Part shown: in pieces, positions 39,076-47,990 of the stretch
Position numbering within the stretch: the first letter of the stretch is position 1
How the letters are laid out: each line of letters begins with the position of its first letter
Source of the DNA: Streptoverticillium olivoreticuli subsp. olivoreticuli
Lineage (GTDB): Bacteria > Actinomycetota > Actinomycetes > Streptomycetales > Streptomycetaceae
NCBI RefSeq assembly: GCF_003391135.1
Contig: NZ_CP031455.1
Coordinates: 1,550,001 to 1,614,000 of the forward strand
Length of the DNA: 64,000 nucleotides
Direction: 5' to 3'
The notes under the pieces: model-generated
Told to the model about the DNA's origin: nothing
Seen by the model: the letters and a program-made list of their open reading frames with translations, nothing else
The model's database searches: none
Program-made: the position numbers and the translations under genes

Positions 39076-41721
39076 TCAGTGGCCGCAGTCGACCAGCCAG
39101 GACCGGGGGCCGCCGTGCTTGAGGCGCAGGAGGAAGTCGAGGACGCCGGACATCCCGACGTTGTAGCTCGCGCAGACCTCGCGCAGGGTGTCGTCGGGGA
39201 CGACCAGCCGGCCGTCGCGTTCCACGGCCCTCGGATACAGGCAGGTCGCGGCCTCCTCCGCCCAGGTGCGGTAGCGCTCCTCCCCCGTCGCCTCGGCGAG
39301 GTCGAGCAGCAGCTCGGCGTTGCCCGCGACGCCGTGGCAGGTGCCGGGGCCGACCCGCCAGCGGTCGCGGTGGGCCGCGACGGCCGCGAGCTCGGCGTAC
39401 GTACGGAAGCGCGCCTCCCCCGTCGCCTGCCACAGCCGGACCAGGAACGTCCCCACGCCCGAGGTCCCGTTGCACCAGAAGTCGAGACCGGTGCGCTCGG
39501 CGCGGCCCGGTCCCTTGGGCCAGTGCGCGGCGTCTCCGTGGCGTTCGGCGACGGCGCACAGGGCGTGGCCGCCGCCGGCCGCGATGTCGACGAGTTCGGG
39601 GCGGGCCAGGTCCCGGCCGGCGGCGAGCAGGAAGGTGGCGTTCCCGGCGACGCCGTGTCCGAAGCCGTAGAACGCGGAACCGGCGAGTTCGGTGCGGTGT
39701 TCGGGGCCTGCGGCCCAGTCCACCCCGCGGTCCGCGTGCGCGGTCAGCCGGAGCAGCCCGTCCGCGCACTCCGAGGCGCGTTCCGCGAACCGCCGGTCCC
39801 CGGTCGTGTGCCACAGGTGCAGCTGTGCCAGGCCCGCGCCCGCGAGGCCGTGGCAGATGTCCGGGTTGTGCCAGTCGAGGGGGATCCGCAGGGCGTACTC
39901 CCGCGCGCGCTCGGCCAGGAGGGTGTCGCCCAGGGTGCGGGCGGCGCCGTGGAGGGCCCATACGGCGCCGGAGCGGCCGAAGTAGAGGCCGGGCAGGATC
40001 CGGCTGGGCAGGGTGAGCCGTTCGTCGAGCCACTGCGCCGTGGTGCGCAGCAGGGGTTCGGCGGGCATCTCGCCGGTGCGGACGGCCCGGTCGAGCACGG
40101 CCAGCACACCGGCGGCGCCCAGTTGGACGTTGCAGGGGTCGCCGTACGGCAGGGCGCGCGGCCCTGGCCAGAGGTACTCGGCGGAGGGTTCCACGGTGGC
40201 CGCCAGGTGGGCGAGGCCGTCGCCGATGAGCCGGTCGGTCCGACGGGGCGTCAGCGCGGGTCCGGCGGTCACGGGCCGTACGACGGGGTCGGCGCGCAGG
40301 AAGGCCGCGGCCTTCTCCAGGGGCCAGCGGGAGGGGCCGTCCGCGGTGAGGCCGAGGACGAGGGGGGCGAGCGCCCGGAGTGCGGGGAAGGCGGGGGCGG
40401 CCGCGTCGACGAGGGCCGCGAGGCGGTCGCCGGCGGTGCGGCCGGGTGGTGTGTCGGGGGCGAGCACGGGGCTGATGCCGGTGGTGGCGTGGAGCAGGGT
40501 GGCGCCCAGGCTGTAGCAGTCCGCTTCGGGGCCGGGCGCGGGCGGCGGGGTGTCGCTGTCGCGGCCGGGTCCGTCGAGGTATTCGGGTGCGGTGAAGCCG
40601 TGGGTGCCCGCGACGTACGCGGTGGCGTCGGCGCGGACCGCGCATTCCAGGTCGACCAGGACGGGGGTGCCGTCGGGTCCGATGACGACGTTGCCCGGTT
40701 TGAAGTCGCGGAGGACGAAGCCCGCTGTGTGCACCTCGCCCATCAGGCGGGTGAGTTCGCGCGCGAGCTCCCATGCCGTGGGCACCGGCAGGCGGCCGCT
40801 GTCGCGCCACGCGTGCTCCGCGGCCCACTGCTGGAGGCTCTTGCCGTCGATCAGGTCCTCGACGAGGAAGACGTGCCCGGCCGCCTCGAACACCTCGCGC
40901 ACGGCCGGGGTGACGCGGTGCGGGGCGAGCCGGGCCAGGACGGTGGCCTCGTATCTCAGCCAGTCCCGCGCGTCCTTGCCGTCGAGGCCGGCGCCGATGT
41001 GCGGGCGCGCCTCCTTGAGCAGGACGTCCTCACCGGTGCGCCGGTCGTGGGCGCGGTAGACACCGCCGCGGTTGGAGTGCCGGACGGCTTCCCTGACGAG
41101 GTAGCGGCCGACGAGCAGGACGGGGCCGCCGCGCGGGCGTCCGGGCGCGGGCGGGTCGAAGGGTGATGCGGCCCAGGGCGGTGGTTCGAACCAGGGGTTG
41201 CGCGTGTCGGTGACGAAGGTGCCGTCGGGGGCCTGCAGCCGCCCTTCGTAGAAGCCCTCGTCGCCCAGCTCGTGGGGCCGGGCGAAGCAGCCGAAGCGGT
41301 AGTGGACGAGGCTGTCCGGCCGGTAGCGCCGGTCCGAAAGGATCGTGGGTCCGGCGAGGCCGAGGGTGGCACGGTGGAGTTCCTCGGCGAGCACGCGCAG
41401 TTGGTCGTCGTCGGCGGGGTAGGCGGTGAGGAACTTGCCCGATTGCGCCCGGGAGGCGCGGACGGAGGTGAGTTCGGCGGCGACCCGGGGCGAGACGGCG
41501 AACTTGAAGGCGCATCCGTGCGCCACCAGGACCGGAGCCGCGCGTTCCAGGACGTGGGGTGCGGATGCGGGCGTCGCCGACAGGTGCAGCTTCCAGCCCT
41601 GCGGGCGGCGGTCGTGGCGCGGTGGGGTGACCATGCACCAGGTCGCGCCGTCCCGGAGGGTCCAGTCGGGGCCCTTGTCCCGCAGGGCCCGCAGGGTGAT
41701 CGACTGATAGCTCAGTGCCAC
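39076..41721 (-). CDS. lanL: Class IV lanthipeptide synthetase (LanL)
   Basis: This 881-residue multi-domain enzyme starts at GTG 41721 (no strong alternative). An N-terminal lyase-like region precedes a Ser/Thr kinase domain (VLLKEARPH, LRDFKPGNVVI, VLVDLECA). The C-terminal ~350 residues are a LanC-type cyclase with DICHGLAGAG, FWCNGTSG (C750) and TCHGVAG (C795-H796). These zinc ligands distinguish class IV from class III enzymes. It would phosphorylate precursor Ser/Thr, eliminate phosphate and add Cys. The precursor gene lies 49 bases downstream. No transporter gene is visible in the window. Confidence 0.92.
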   Translation of the reverse strand: MALSYQSITLRALRDKGPDWTLRDGATWCMVTPPRHDRRPQGWKLHLSATPASAPHVLERAAPVLVAHGCAFKFAVSPRVAAELTSVRASRAQSGKFLTAYPADDDQLRVLAEELHRATLGLAGPTILSDRRYRPDSLVHYRFGCFARPHELGDEGFYEGRLQAPDGTFVTDTRNPWFEPPPWAASPFDPPAPGRPRGGPVLLVGRYLVREAVRHSNRGGVYRAHDRRTGEDVLLKEARPHIGAGLDGKDARDWLRYEATVLARLAPHRVTPAVREVFEAAGHVFLVEDLIDGKSLQQWAAEHAWRDSGRLPVPTAWELARELTRLMGEVHTAGFVLRDFKPGNVVIGPDGTPVLVDLECAVRADATAYVAGTHGFTAPEYLDGPGRDSDTPPPAPGPEADCYSLGATLLHATTGISPVLAPDTPPGRTAGDRLAALVDAAAPAFPALRALAPLVLGLTADGPSRWPLEKAAAFLRADPVVRPVTAGPALTPRRTDRLIGDGLAHLAATVEPSAEYLWPGPRALPYGDPCNVQLGAAGVLAVLDRAVRTGEMPAEPLLRTTAQWLDERLTLPSRILPGLYFGRSGAVWALHGAARTLGDTLLAERAREYALRIPLDWHNPDICHGLAGAGLAQLHLWHTTGDRRFAERASECADGLLRLTAHADRGVDWAAGPEHRTELAGSAFYGFGHGVAGNATFLLAAGRDLARPELVDIAAGGGHALCAVAERHGDAAHWPKGPGRAERTGLDFWCNGTSGVGTFLVRLWQATGEARFRTYAELAAVAAHRDRWRVGPGTCHGVAGNAELLLDLAEATGEERYRTWAEEAATCLYPRAVERDGRLVVPDDTLREVCASYNVGMSGVLDFLLRLKHGGPRSWLVDCGH

Positions 41722-41893
41722 GGCACCGATGATGACACCGCCGGGGGCCGTTAGCGAGAGGCTGTCCCGGCCGGTTGGCAGGCAGGCGCGCGTCCCGTCC
41801 GGCCCGGTGCCGTACGCCGGGGAACCCCATCGGCTGACGGACCGTCTCCCAGCGCGACAGACCCGATCATTCCGCTTTATTCCGAGGAGAACC

Positions 41894-42778
41894 ATGCGCG
41901 CTTCGAAACCGCTCGGGCGGCTGTCCGCCGTCGCCCTCGCCTCCGCCGTCGCCCTGGGCGCGGCACCGTCCCCGGCGACTGCGGCCGCACCGGCCACGGC
42001 CGAGGTGACGTACACGGTGAAGGAGCGTCAGGAGGCGCTGGCCTACTGGACGACCGCGCGGATGCGGCAAGTCAGCGAGAACGTGGACCTGGGGCAGACC
42101 GGGCCGCTGACCAAGGAGTGGAAGGGCGCGCCGGTGAAGACGGTCGGCCGCCTCTTCTTCGTCAACGCCAATGGTGACGACACCTGGTGCACGGCCACGG
42201 CGGTCAAGAGCGGCAACCGCTCGGTCGTGCTGGCCGCCGGTCACTGCGTACGGCGCGGCGCCTCCCCCGCCAACACCCATATGGACCTGGTCTTCGTGCC
42301 CGGCTACTCGAAGAGCGCGCAGACGCCCTACGGCGTCTTCCCCGTACGGGCCACGGTCACCCCCGCCTCATGGGCGCAGGACGCGCGCGCGGACGTCGCG
42401 GCGCTGACCGTCGACCCGGTCAAGGGCAGGCGGCTGACGGATGCGGTGGGCGGTCAGCAGGTGGCCTTCGACCGTGAGCCGGGCGGCCGGGTGACCGCGT
42501 TCGGCTATCCGGCGACGCGCCCGCAGCGTGGCCAGCAGTTGCTCTCCTGTACGGGCCCGGCCACTGCCGCCCCGGATGACGAGCTGCGGATGCCCTGCGA
42601 CATGACGGGCGGGGCGAGCGGCGGCCCGTGGCTGGCGGACTTCGACGCGAAGTCGGGCCTGGGCACGCTGGTTTCGGTCAACAGCCACGGTGACGCGCTG
42701 GAGCACAGCACCGCCATGTTCGGCCCCGTGCTGGGTGCGGCGGCTCGCGCGGTCCACGAGCGGGCGCAGCAGCTCTGA
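41894..42778 (+). CDS. Secreted trypsin-like serine protease
   Basis: The ATG at 41894 follows GAGGAG. The 294-residue product has a signal peptide (LSAVALASAVALGAAPSPATA, about residues 10-32). Its serine-peptidase triad is His in AAGHC, Asp in RADVAALTV and Ser in TGGASGGPW. It belongs to the S1 (trypsin-like, glutamyl-endopeptidase-type) family and acts outside the cell. It diverges from lanL with a 172-base promoter region, so a role in leader removal is possible but unproven; it could equally be an unrelated protease. Confidence 0.85.
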   Translation: MRASKPLGRLSAVALASAVALGAAPSPATAAAPATAEVTYTVKERQEALAYWTTARMRQVSENVDLGQTGPLTKEWKGAPVKTVGRLFFVNANGDDTWCTATAVKSGNRSVVLAAGHCVRRGASPANTHMDLVFVPGYSKSAQTPYGVFPVRATVTPASWAQDARADVAALTVDPVKGRRLTDAVGGQQVAFDREPGGRVTAFGYPATRPQRGQQLLSCTGPATAAPDDELRMPCDMTGGASGGPWLADFDAKSGLGTLVSVNSHGDALEHSTAMFGPVLGAAARAVHERAQQL

Positions 42779-42811
42779 CGCTCGCTCAGCGCAAGGTCGC
42801 CCGGAACCCGT

Positions 42812-43765
42812 CTACCGGGGGTCCACCAGGTCGCCGGGGTCCGTGTTCGCCCCGCAGAGCACCACCGCGACCTTCTCCCCCCCGGCCGGTGCGTAGGCGG
42901 GCGCGGGGCCCGAGAGCGCCGCGAGCGCCGTCGCCGCCGCGTGTTCGACCGCGAGGCGGCGGTCGTCCCACAGGGACCGGCGCGCGGCGACGATCGCGGC
43001 GTCCGGCACCAGGACCGAGGTGACGCCGTCGTCCTGCGCGGCGGCGAGTGCCGTCCCGGAGACGCGCCGGGCGCCGAGGGCGTCCGCGGCGACGGAGTCG
43101 ACCGGCACTTCGGTGACCCGCCCGGCCTCCAGGGCGGCGTGCAGGGCGCGGCAGTTCTCGGGCTCGACGGCGACGGTCCGCACCCCGTGGTGCCGGGCGG
43201 CCGTGGCGACCCCGGCGAACAGCCCGCCGCCGCCCACCGCGACGACGACGGTGTCGAGGCCGGGCACCCGCTCCACGATCTCCTCCAGCAGGGTGCCGGC
43301 CCCGGCGGCGATCAGCGGATGGTCGTAGGCGTGGCTCGCGAGGGCCCCCGTGGCGGCCGCGAACTCCTCGCAGGCGGCCAGGGCTTCGGCGTATTCGGTG
43401 CCGACGAGCCGGACGTCCGCGCCGTAGCCGCGGAGCCTGGCGACCTTGACGTGCGGGGCGGTGGCGGGGAGGAAGACCGTCGCCCGGACGCCCTGCCGCC
43501 GGGCGGCCCAGGCGCAGGCCAGCCCGGCGTTGCCGCCGGAGGCGATGGTGACGCCCGTGGCGGGCAGGGTGCCGGCCTCGCGGTGGGCGGCGAGGAAGTT
43601 GTGCGCGCCGCGCGCCTTGAAGGACCCGGTGTGCTGCATGAACTCCATGGCCGACCACAGCTCGTACGCCCCGGCCGGGTCCGCCGGGGCGAGGGTGACG
43701 GGCCGGACGTGTCCGGTGGCCCGCTTGGTCGCCTGCCGGATGTCGTCGTAGGTGAGGCGGTGCAC
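42812..43765 (-). CDS. PLP-dependent threonine/serine dehydratase
   Basis: The GTG at 43765 follows AAGGGGG; an ATG 11 codons upstream has no ribosome-binding site. The 317-residue protein has the PLP lysine in SFKARGA, the glycine-rich phosphate loop VVAVGGGGLFAG, and SGGNAGLACAWAA. It matches fold-type II ammonia-lyases/serine racemase-like enzymes. It probably deaminates threonine or serine, or racemises serine. It is divergent from the TetR regulator at 43841 and likely under its control. Confidence 0.85.
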   Translation of the reverse strand: MHRLTYDDIRQATKRATGHVRPVTLAPADPAGAYELWSAMEFMQHTGSFKARGAHNFLAAHREAGTLPATGVTIASGGNAGLACAWAARRQGVRATVFLPATAPHVKVARLRGYGADVRLVGTEYAEALAACEEFAAATGALASHAYDHPLIAAGAGTLLEEIVERVPGLDTVVVAVGGGGLFAGVATAARHHGVRTVAVEPENCRALHAALEAGRVTEVPVDSVAADALGARRVSGTALAAAQDDGVTSVLVPDAAIVAARRSLWDDRRLAVEHAAATALAALSGPAPAYAPAGGEKVAVVLCGANTDPGDLVDPR

Positions 43766-43813
43766 GGGAAGGTCCCCCTTCAATCGCGTGGCGGCCATCG
43801 GGCCGATCGCTGT

Positions 43814-43838
43814 GTTACAGCGTACGTTACAGTGTCAC
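43814..43838. promoter_or_regulatory. TetR operator candidate
   Basis: GTTACAGCGTAC and GTTACAGTGTCAC (43826-43838, near-palindrome GTNACA-N-TGTNAC) lie in the divergent region just before the TetR ATG and within 80 bases of the dehydratase start. Confidence 0.6.
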
Positions 43839-43840
43839 AC

Positions 43841-44476
43841 ATGCCGAGACGTTCCCTTTCCCTGAGCCTGGCCACCCCCGACCGCATCGCCCGCACCGCC
43901 CTCGCGGTCATCGACGAGGAAGGCCCCGCGGCCCTGAGCTTCCGTTCGGTCGCCGACCGGCTGGGCGTCTCCCACGCGACCGTCCACCGCCGCTGCACGG
44001 ATCTGGGCGGGCTGCTCGACCTGTGCACCGACCACCTCGCCGCCGGGCTGCCGGACATCCCCCCGGGCACACCGTGGGCCGAGGCCACCGAGGCGCGCTT
44101 CACCGCGCTCTACGCGCTGCTGACCGCCCACCCCGGGCTGGTCGCGCTGCGCGGCTCCCGGCCCTGGCTCGGGCCCCAGCTGCTCGCCCGGCTGGTCGAG
44201 CCCACGCTCGCCGACAGCATCGCCGCCGGAATGACCCCGGAGCAGGCGTTCCACGCCTACCGGCGGATGTATCTGCTCACGCTCGGCAGCGCGGCCTTCG
44301 TCGACCACCGGGACCCCAAGGCCACCGTCACCACCACGCGCACCGCCCTGGCCGCGCTCAACCCGGAGCAATTCCCGGTCCTGACCGGCCACATGAGCGT
44401 CATCCTGCCCGCCATGACCGATCACGAGGTCTTCCACGGCGCCCTGCGCCAGCTCATCGCCGCCGCCCGCCCCTGA
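43841..44476 (+). CDS. TetR-family regulator
   Basis: The ATG at 43841 comes within six bases of the operator and has no clear Shine-Dalgarno, so a leaderless transcript is possible. The 211-residue protein has an N-terminal TetR helix-turn-helix (DRIARTALAVIDEEG, LSFRSVADRLGVSHATVHRRC) and a ligand-binding helical C-terminus. It probably represses itself and the adjacent dehydratase gene. Confidence 0.85.
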   Translation: MPRRSLSLSLATPDRIARTALAVIDEEGPAALSFRSVADRLGVSHATVHRRCTDLGGLLDLCTDHLAAGLPDIPPGTPWAEATEARFTALYALLTAHPGLVALRGSRPWLGPQLLARLVEPTLADSIAAGMTPEQAFHAYRRMYLLTLGSAAFVDHRDPKATVTTTRTALAALNPEQFPVLTGHMSVILPAMTDHEVFHGALRQLIAAARP

Positions 44477-44554
44477 GAGCGGTGGCAGAGGCCGGATCGG
44501 CCGTGTTCCACGCAGGGTTGGGGAAGCAAATCCGGCTGCTTTACGATGAGGGGC

Positions 44555-45004
44555 ATGACGACAGCGCGCCCATGTTCGATCGCCGACGCACTCGGCGTGG
44601 TCGGCGAGAAGTACTCCCTGCTGGTGCTGCGCGAGGTCTTCTTCGGCGTCCGGCGCTTCGACGCGATCGCCCGCAACACCGGAGCCCCTCGTGACATCCT
44701 CGCCGCGCGGCTGCGCCGCCTGGTGGAGGCGGGGGTCCTGGAGAAGGTTCCCTACCACGAGCGCCCCGCCCGCTTCGAGTACTGCCCCACCCCCGCCGGG
44801 CAGGATCTGCGCCCCGTGCTCCTGATGCTGATGCGCTGGGGCGACCGCCACCTCGCGGACGTGCCGCCGACCGTCCTGGAGCACACCTGCGGTGCCGACC
44901 TCGACTCCGTCGTCGTCTGCCGCTGCTGCGGCGAGGAGGTCGCGAGCGCGGACCTCACGCCCCGCTTCCAGGTCCCGGGGTGGACGGCCGAGGGCGCGGC
45001 CTGA
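44555..45004 (+). CDS. HxlR-family regulator
   Basis: The 149-residue protein starts at ATG 44555 after GAGGGG. The winged helix (CSIADALGVVGEKYSLLVLR, FDAIARNTGAPRDILAARL) is the HxlR family pattern, including the N-terminal Cys8, a redox or formaldehyde-sensing residue in some members. A C-terminal four-Cys segment (CRCCGEEV) could bind zinc. Target unknown. Confidence 0.85.
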   Translation: MTTARPCSIADALGVVGEKYSLLVLREVFFGVRRFDAIARNTGAPRDILAARLRRLVEAGVLEKVPYHERPARFEYCPTPAGQDLRPVLLMLMRWGDRHLADVPPTVLEHTCGADLDSVVVCRCCGEEVASADLTPRFQVPGWTAEGAA

Positions 45005-45189
45005 TCGCCGGCCGGCCGCCCGGCGGTCGTCGAGGCGCACCCCCCGGCAGGGGTCGCCGACGTCGTGGAGCGGCCCCCGCGCTCGGGGGCGTTCCCCTAT
45101 CCGGTGCATTGTCTGCGACCGCTCGCTTGCCGTACCCGTCCAGGGGGCATGACAGGGGCCCGCCCCTCCCCTCCAGACGGGAACGCCGC

Positions 45190-46182
45190 ATGCCTCTTCC
45201 GGAACAGATCAAGCCCGGGGACGTCGTCCTGACCCGTGGGACCGAGTCCGTCTCCCGCGCGATCTGCCTCATGGACGACTCCGAGGTCAGCCACGCCGCG
45301 CTCGCCGTCGGCGAGGACGCGCTGGCCGAGGTCGTCGGCGAGGGGCTGCGCACCGTCACGTTCGCCCAGGCCATGGACGGCCACGACCTGACGGTCTGCC
45401 GAACCCTGACCGCTCCGGCGGACACGGCCCCCGTCCTCGACGTCGCGCGCCGCTATCTGGCGGGTCACACCTCTTACGCGCACCAGCAGATCGTGCTGCT
45501 GGCCGTCCTGTGCGTCACCCGCCACATTCCGCTGCCGCTGGGGGGCCGCCGGCTCGTGCGGACCGTCCTGGACCAGGCGGCGGCAGCGGTGAACGCGATG
45601 GCCGAACGCGGCCGGCAGCCCATGATCTGCTCCGAGTTCGTCTACCGCTGCCACCACGAGGCCCGGCCCCGCGCCCCCTACGTCCTGAGGACGGCCGACG
45701 ACGACACGCACCCCGACGGCACCCTCCTGGGCTGGGCCCGCGCCCACCCGGCCGTCCCGCGCCTGCCGCTGCCCACCGGGGCCGCGGCCGGACGGCCGGC
45801 CCCGGCGGACGCCGAGGCCGCGCTCGCCCCGCTGGTCTCCGCCTACGCCACGGCCCTCGGCAAGGCCGATCTCCTGGCGCGGCACGTCCCCGTCCCGGCC
45901 GGTCCGTCCGATCCGAGCGACGAGGAACTGCTGTCGTCCATGGTCGCCTTCGGCACCGCCCTGCACCGCGCCGACGGTCAGGGCGCCGACGGTCAGGACG
46001 GCTCCGGCGCGCCCCTCCCGCCCGCGCGGGCCCTGGAGAAGATCAGGGCCATGGAGGCCGAGCCGAACTTCGTCACCCCCGGCGACCTGCTGCGCAGCCC
46101 CTCGCTGACCGATTCGCTCCGGATGCCCGCCGGGAAGAGGACCACGGGTGCGGCGCTCAAGGGCCTGCTGAACCGCCGGTAG
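45190..46182 (+). CDS. YiiX-like NlpC/P60 cysteine hydrolase
   Basis: The ATG at 45190 follows GACGGG. The 330-residue protein has a permuted papain-like core: PGDVVLTRG, SHAALAVGED (His) and MICSEFVYRCHHEA (Cys). This matches YiiX/YebB-type hydrolases. There is no signal peptide. The C-terminal half is helical, with no recognised domain. A peptidase, acyltransferase or lipid hydrolase role cannot be distinguished. Confidence 0.75.
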   Translation: MPLPEQIKPGDVVLTRGTESVSRAICLMDDSEVSHAALAVGEDALAEVVGEGLRTVTFAQAMDGHDLTVCRTLTAPADTAPVLDVARRYLAGHTSYAHQQIVLLAVLCVTRHIPLPLGGRRLVRTVLDQAAAAVNAMAERGRQPMICSEFVYRCHHEARPRAPYVLRTADDDTHPDGTLLGWARAHPAVPRLPLPTGAAAGRPAPADAEAALAPLVSAYATALGKADLLARHVPVPAGPSDPSDEELLSSMVAFGTALHRADGQGADGQDGSGAPLPPARALEKIRAMEAEPNFVTPGDLLRSPSLTDSLRMPAGKRTTGAALKGLLNRR

Positions 46183-46291
46183 CCGCCGCCGGGAGCGCCG
46201 CGCACCGGGACAGCCGAGAAGGGGCAGGGGCAAAGCCGTGGATTGAGCCTAGACTTGAGGAATCCTTCCCACCGTTCCCCTTGGGGGCGCC

Positions 46292-46465
46292 GTGAGCGTG
46301 TTCGCCGAAGCGATGCGGCAGCGGGTCCGCGAAGCCCGCGCCGCGCTGGTGGCAGCGCGGGCGGCGGCCGATGCCTATGGGACCGCCGTGGCGGAGGGGG
46401 AGTTGGAGGACGCGCTGCGGATGGCCCGTGAGCACGACATCGACCCCGGTGACGAGGGAGCCTGA
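46292..46465 (+). CDS. 57-residue helical protein
   Basis: The frame starts at GTG after GGGGG and encodes a strongly helical, Ala/Arg/Glu-rich protein (EAMRQRVREARAALVAAR, then EDALRMAREHDIDPGDEGA) with uniformly GC-rich third positions. Short proteins of this type occur widely in Streptomyces. It sits between the YiiX-like gene and the end of the hydrogenase-related operon. Confidence 0.5.
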   Translation: MSVFAEAMRQRVREARAALVAARAAADAYGTAVAEGELEDALRMAREHDIDPGDEGA

Positions 46466-46481
46466 TCCCCCTCTCCGGGCC

Positions 46482-47987
46482 TCACAGGTCGTTGCCCGCG
46501 TAGGACAGGTTGAAGCTCTTGTTGGTCAGCGGGAAGTCCGGGACGATCGTGTCGGCCAGCGCGACCGGCAGCGCCGGCCAGTTGAAGAAGGACGGGTCGG
46601 CCGTCTTCACCCGGGTCAGCGTGTGGTCCCGGCCGCGCAGCTCGACGCGCGTCGTGATCGTGCCGCGCCAGCCCTCGACGATGCCGGTGCCCGCGGCGGT
46701 GGCTCCGGGCCTGCCGGGCGCGAGGTTCGCCACCCAGCGGCCGGTGATGAGCCGCTCGTTGAGTTCCTCGACGAGGGCGAGGGAGGAGTCGATCTCCTCG
46801 GCCCGCACGAGAAAGCGGGCCAGGACGTCCCCGGTGGTGTGGACGGGCACGGTGAGCGCCGGCCCGTAGTCGTGGAACGGGTGGCGGGTCCTGGCGTCGG
46901 CGGACAGTCCGCTGGCCCGCGCGACATAGCCGAGGCAGCCCAGGTCGCGGGCGGCGGCCACGTCGAGCCGGGCGGTGCCGGTGAAGCGGTCGCGGACGGT
47001 GGTGTGCCCGAGCGCGAGGGTGACGAGGTCACCGATCTCCCGGCCGAGCACCCGCATCCGCGCCGTGCCTGGCACCGAGCAGAGGGCCGCGCCGCCCGGG
47101 ACGACGGCGCCGCGCAGCAGCCGGTGGCCGGTGACCTCCTGGTTCAGGCGCAGCAGCTGTTCGCGGACGTGCTGGGCGCGGGCGTTGAGGATGCCGTGGC
47201 CGACGTCGTTGCACAGGGCGCCGAGGTCGGCGACGTGGTTGTGGAGGCGTTCCAGTTCGAGGAGCAGCGCGCGGGCGCGCCGGGCGTCCTCAGGCACCCG
47301 GGTGCCGGTGGCCTCCTCGACGGCCAGGCAGTAGGCGAGGGCGTGGCCGACGGCGGTGTCGCCGCTGACGCGCTCCGCGAGCGGCAGTCCGCGGTCGGGG
47401 GTGCGGCCCTCCATGAGCTTCTCGATGCCCTTGTGGACGAACCACAGGCGGGCCTTGAGCTTGATGATGGTCTCGCCGACGACGGAGAAGCGGAAGTGCC
47501 CGGGTTCGATGAGCCCGGCGTGCACCGGCCCGACGGGGATCTCGTAGACCCCTTCGCCCTCGACCTCCAGGAAGGGGTACGGGCCCTCCTGCTCGGCGAA
47601 GGGCGGCGGGGGGCCCGCGTCGGGGTGCATCGGGTACCAGCCGCGGGGCCAGTGGAAGTGGCGGACGAGGCGGTGGGGCAGGGGGTGGTCGAGGGGCACG
47701 ATGCCGTGCAGGTCGCGCATCTCCCGCTCGAACCGCCCGGCGGGGAAGGACAGATGGGCCAGGGTGGGCAGTTCCGGGGCCTTCGGGTCGAGGCGTACGT
47801 GCAGTTCGGTGCGGGTGTCGGGCGGGCCGGAGGCGAAGAGGTAGACGACGCGGACGGCGGGGCCGCCGGGGGCGGACGGGCCGTCGTGGTGGGCCGCGAC
47901 CAGCGCGAGGCGGTGGCCGTCGACGAGCAGGTCCGCGGCGCGCTCGGGCAGTTCGTCGGGGCCGATGTCGGTCACGGTCCGGGGCAT
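46482..47987 (-). CDS. HyfG/HycE-like large subunit without Ni-binding Cys
   Basis: The 501-residue protein joins a NuoC-like N-terminal region to a NuoD/hydrogenase large-subunit region (RFSVVGETIIKLKARLWFVHKGIEKLM, LAERVSGDTAVGHALAY). True group 4 hydrogenases have CxxC motifs near both ends; here the first reads RVSGDTAVGH and no CxxC exists at the C-terminus. It cannot therefore hold a NiFe centre and resembles NuoD. It is the last gene of a six-gene operon with the same order as Rv0082-Rv0087 in Mycobacterium tuberculosis. It probably couples electron transfer to ion movement as an energy-converting hydrogenase-related complex. Confidence 0.85.
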   Translation of the reverse strand: MPRTVTDIGPDELPERAADLLVDGHRLALVAAHHDGPSAPGGPAVRVVYLFASGPPDTRTELHVRLDPKAPELPTLAHLSFPAGRFEREMRDLHGIVPLDHPLPHRLVRHFHWPRGWYPMHPDAGPPPPFAEQEGPYPFLEVEGEGVYEIPVGPVHAGLIEPGHFRFSVVGETIIKLKARLWFVHKGIEKLMEGRTPDRGLPLAERVSGDTAVGHALAYCLAVEEATGTRVPEDARRARALLLELERLHNHVADLGALCNDVGHGILNARAQHVREQLLRLNQEVTGHRLLRGAVVPGGAALCSVPGTARMRVLGREIGDLVTLALGHTTVRDRFTGTARLDVAAARDLGCLGYVARASGLSADARTRHPFHDYGPALTVPVHTTGDVLARFLVRAEEIDSSLALVEELNERLITGRWVANLAPGRPGATAAGTGIVEGWRGTITTRVELRGRDHTLTRVKTADPSFFNWPALPVALADTIVPDFPLTNKSFNLSYAGNDL

Positions 47988-47990
47988 GGG

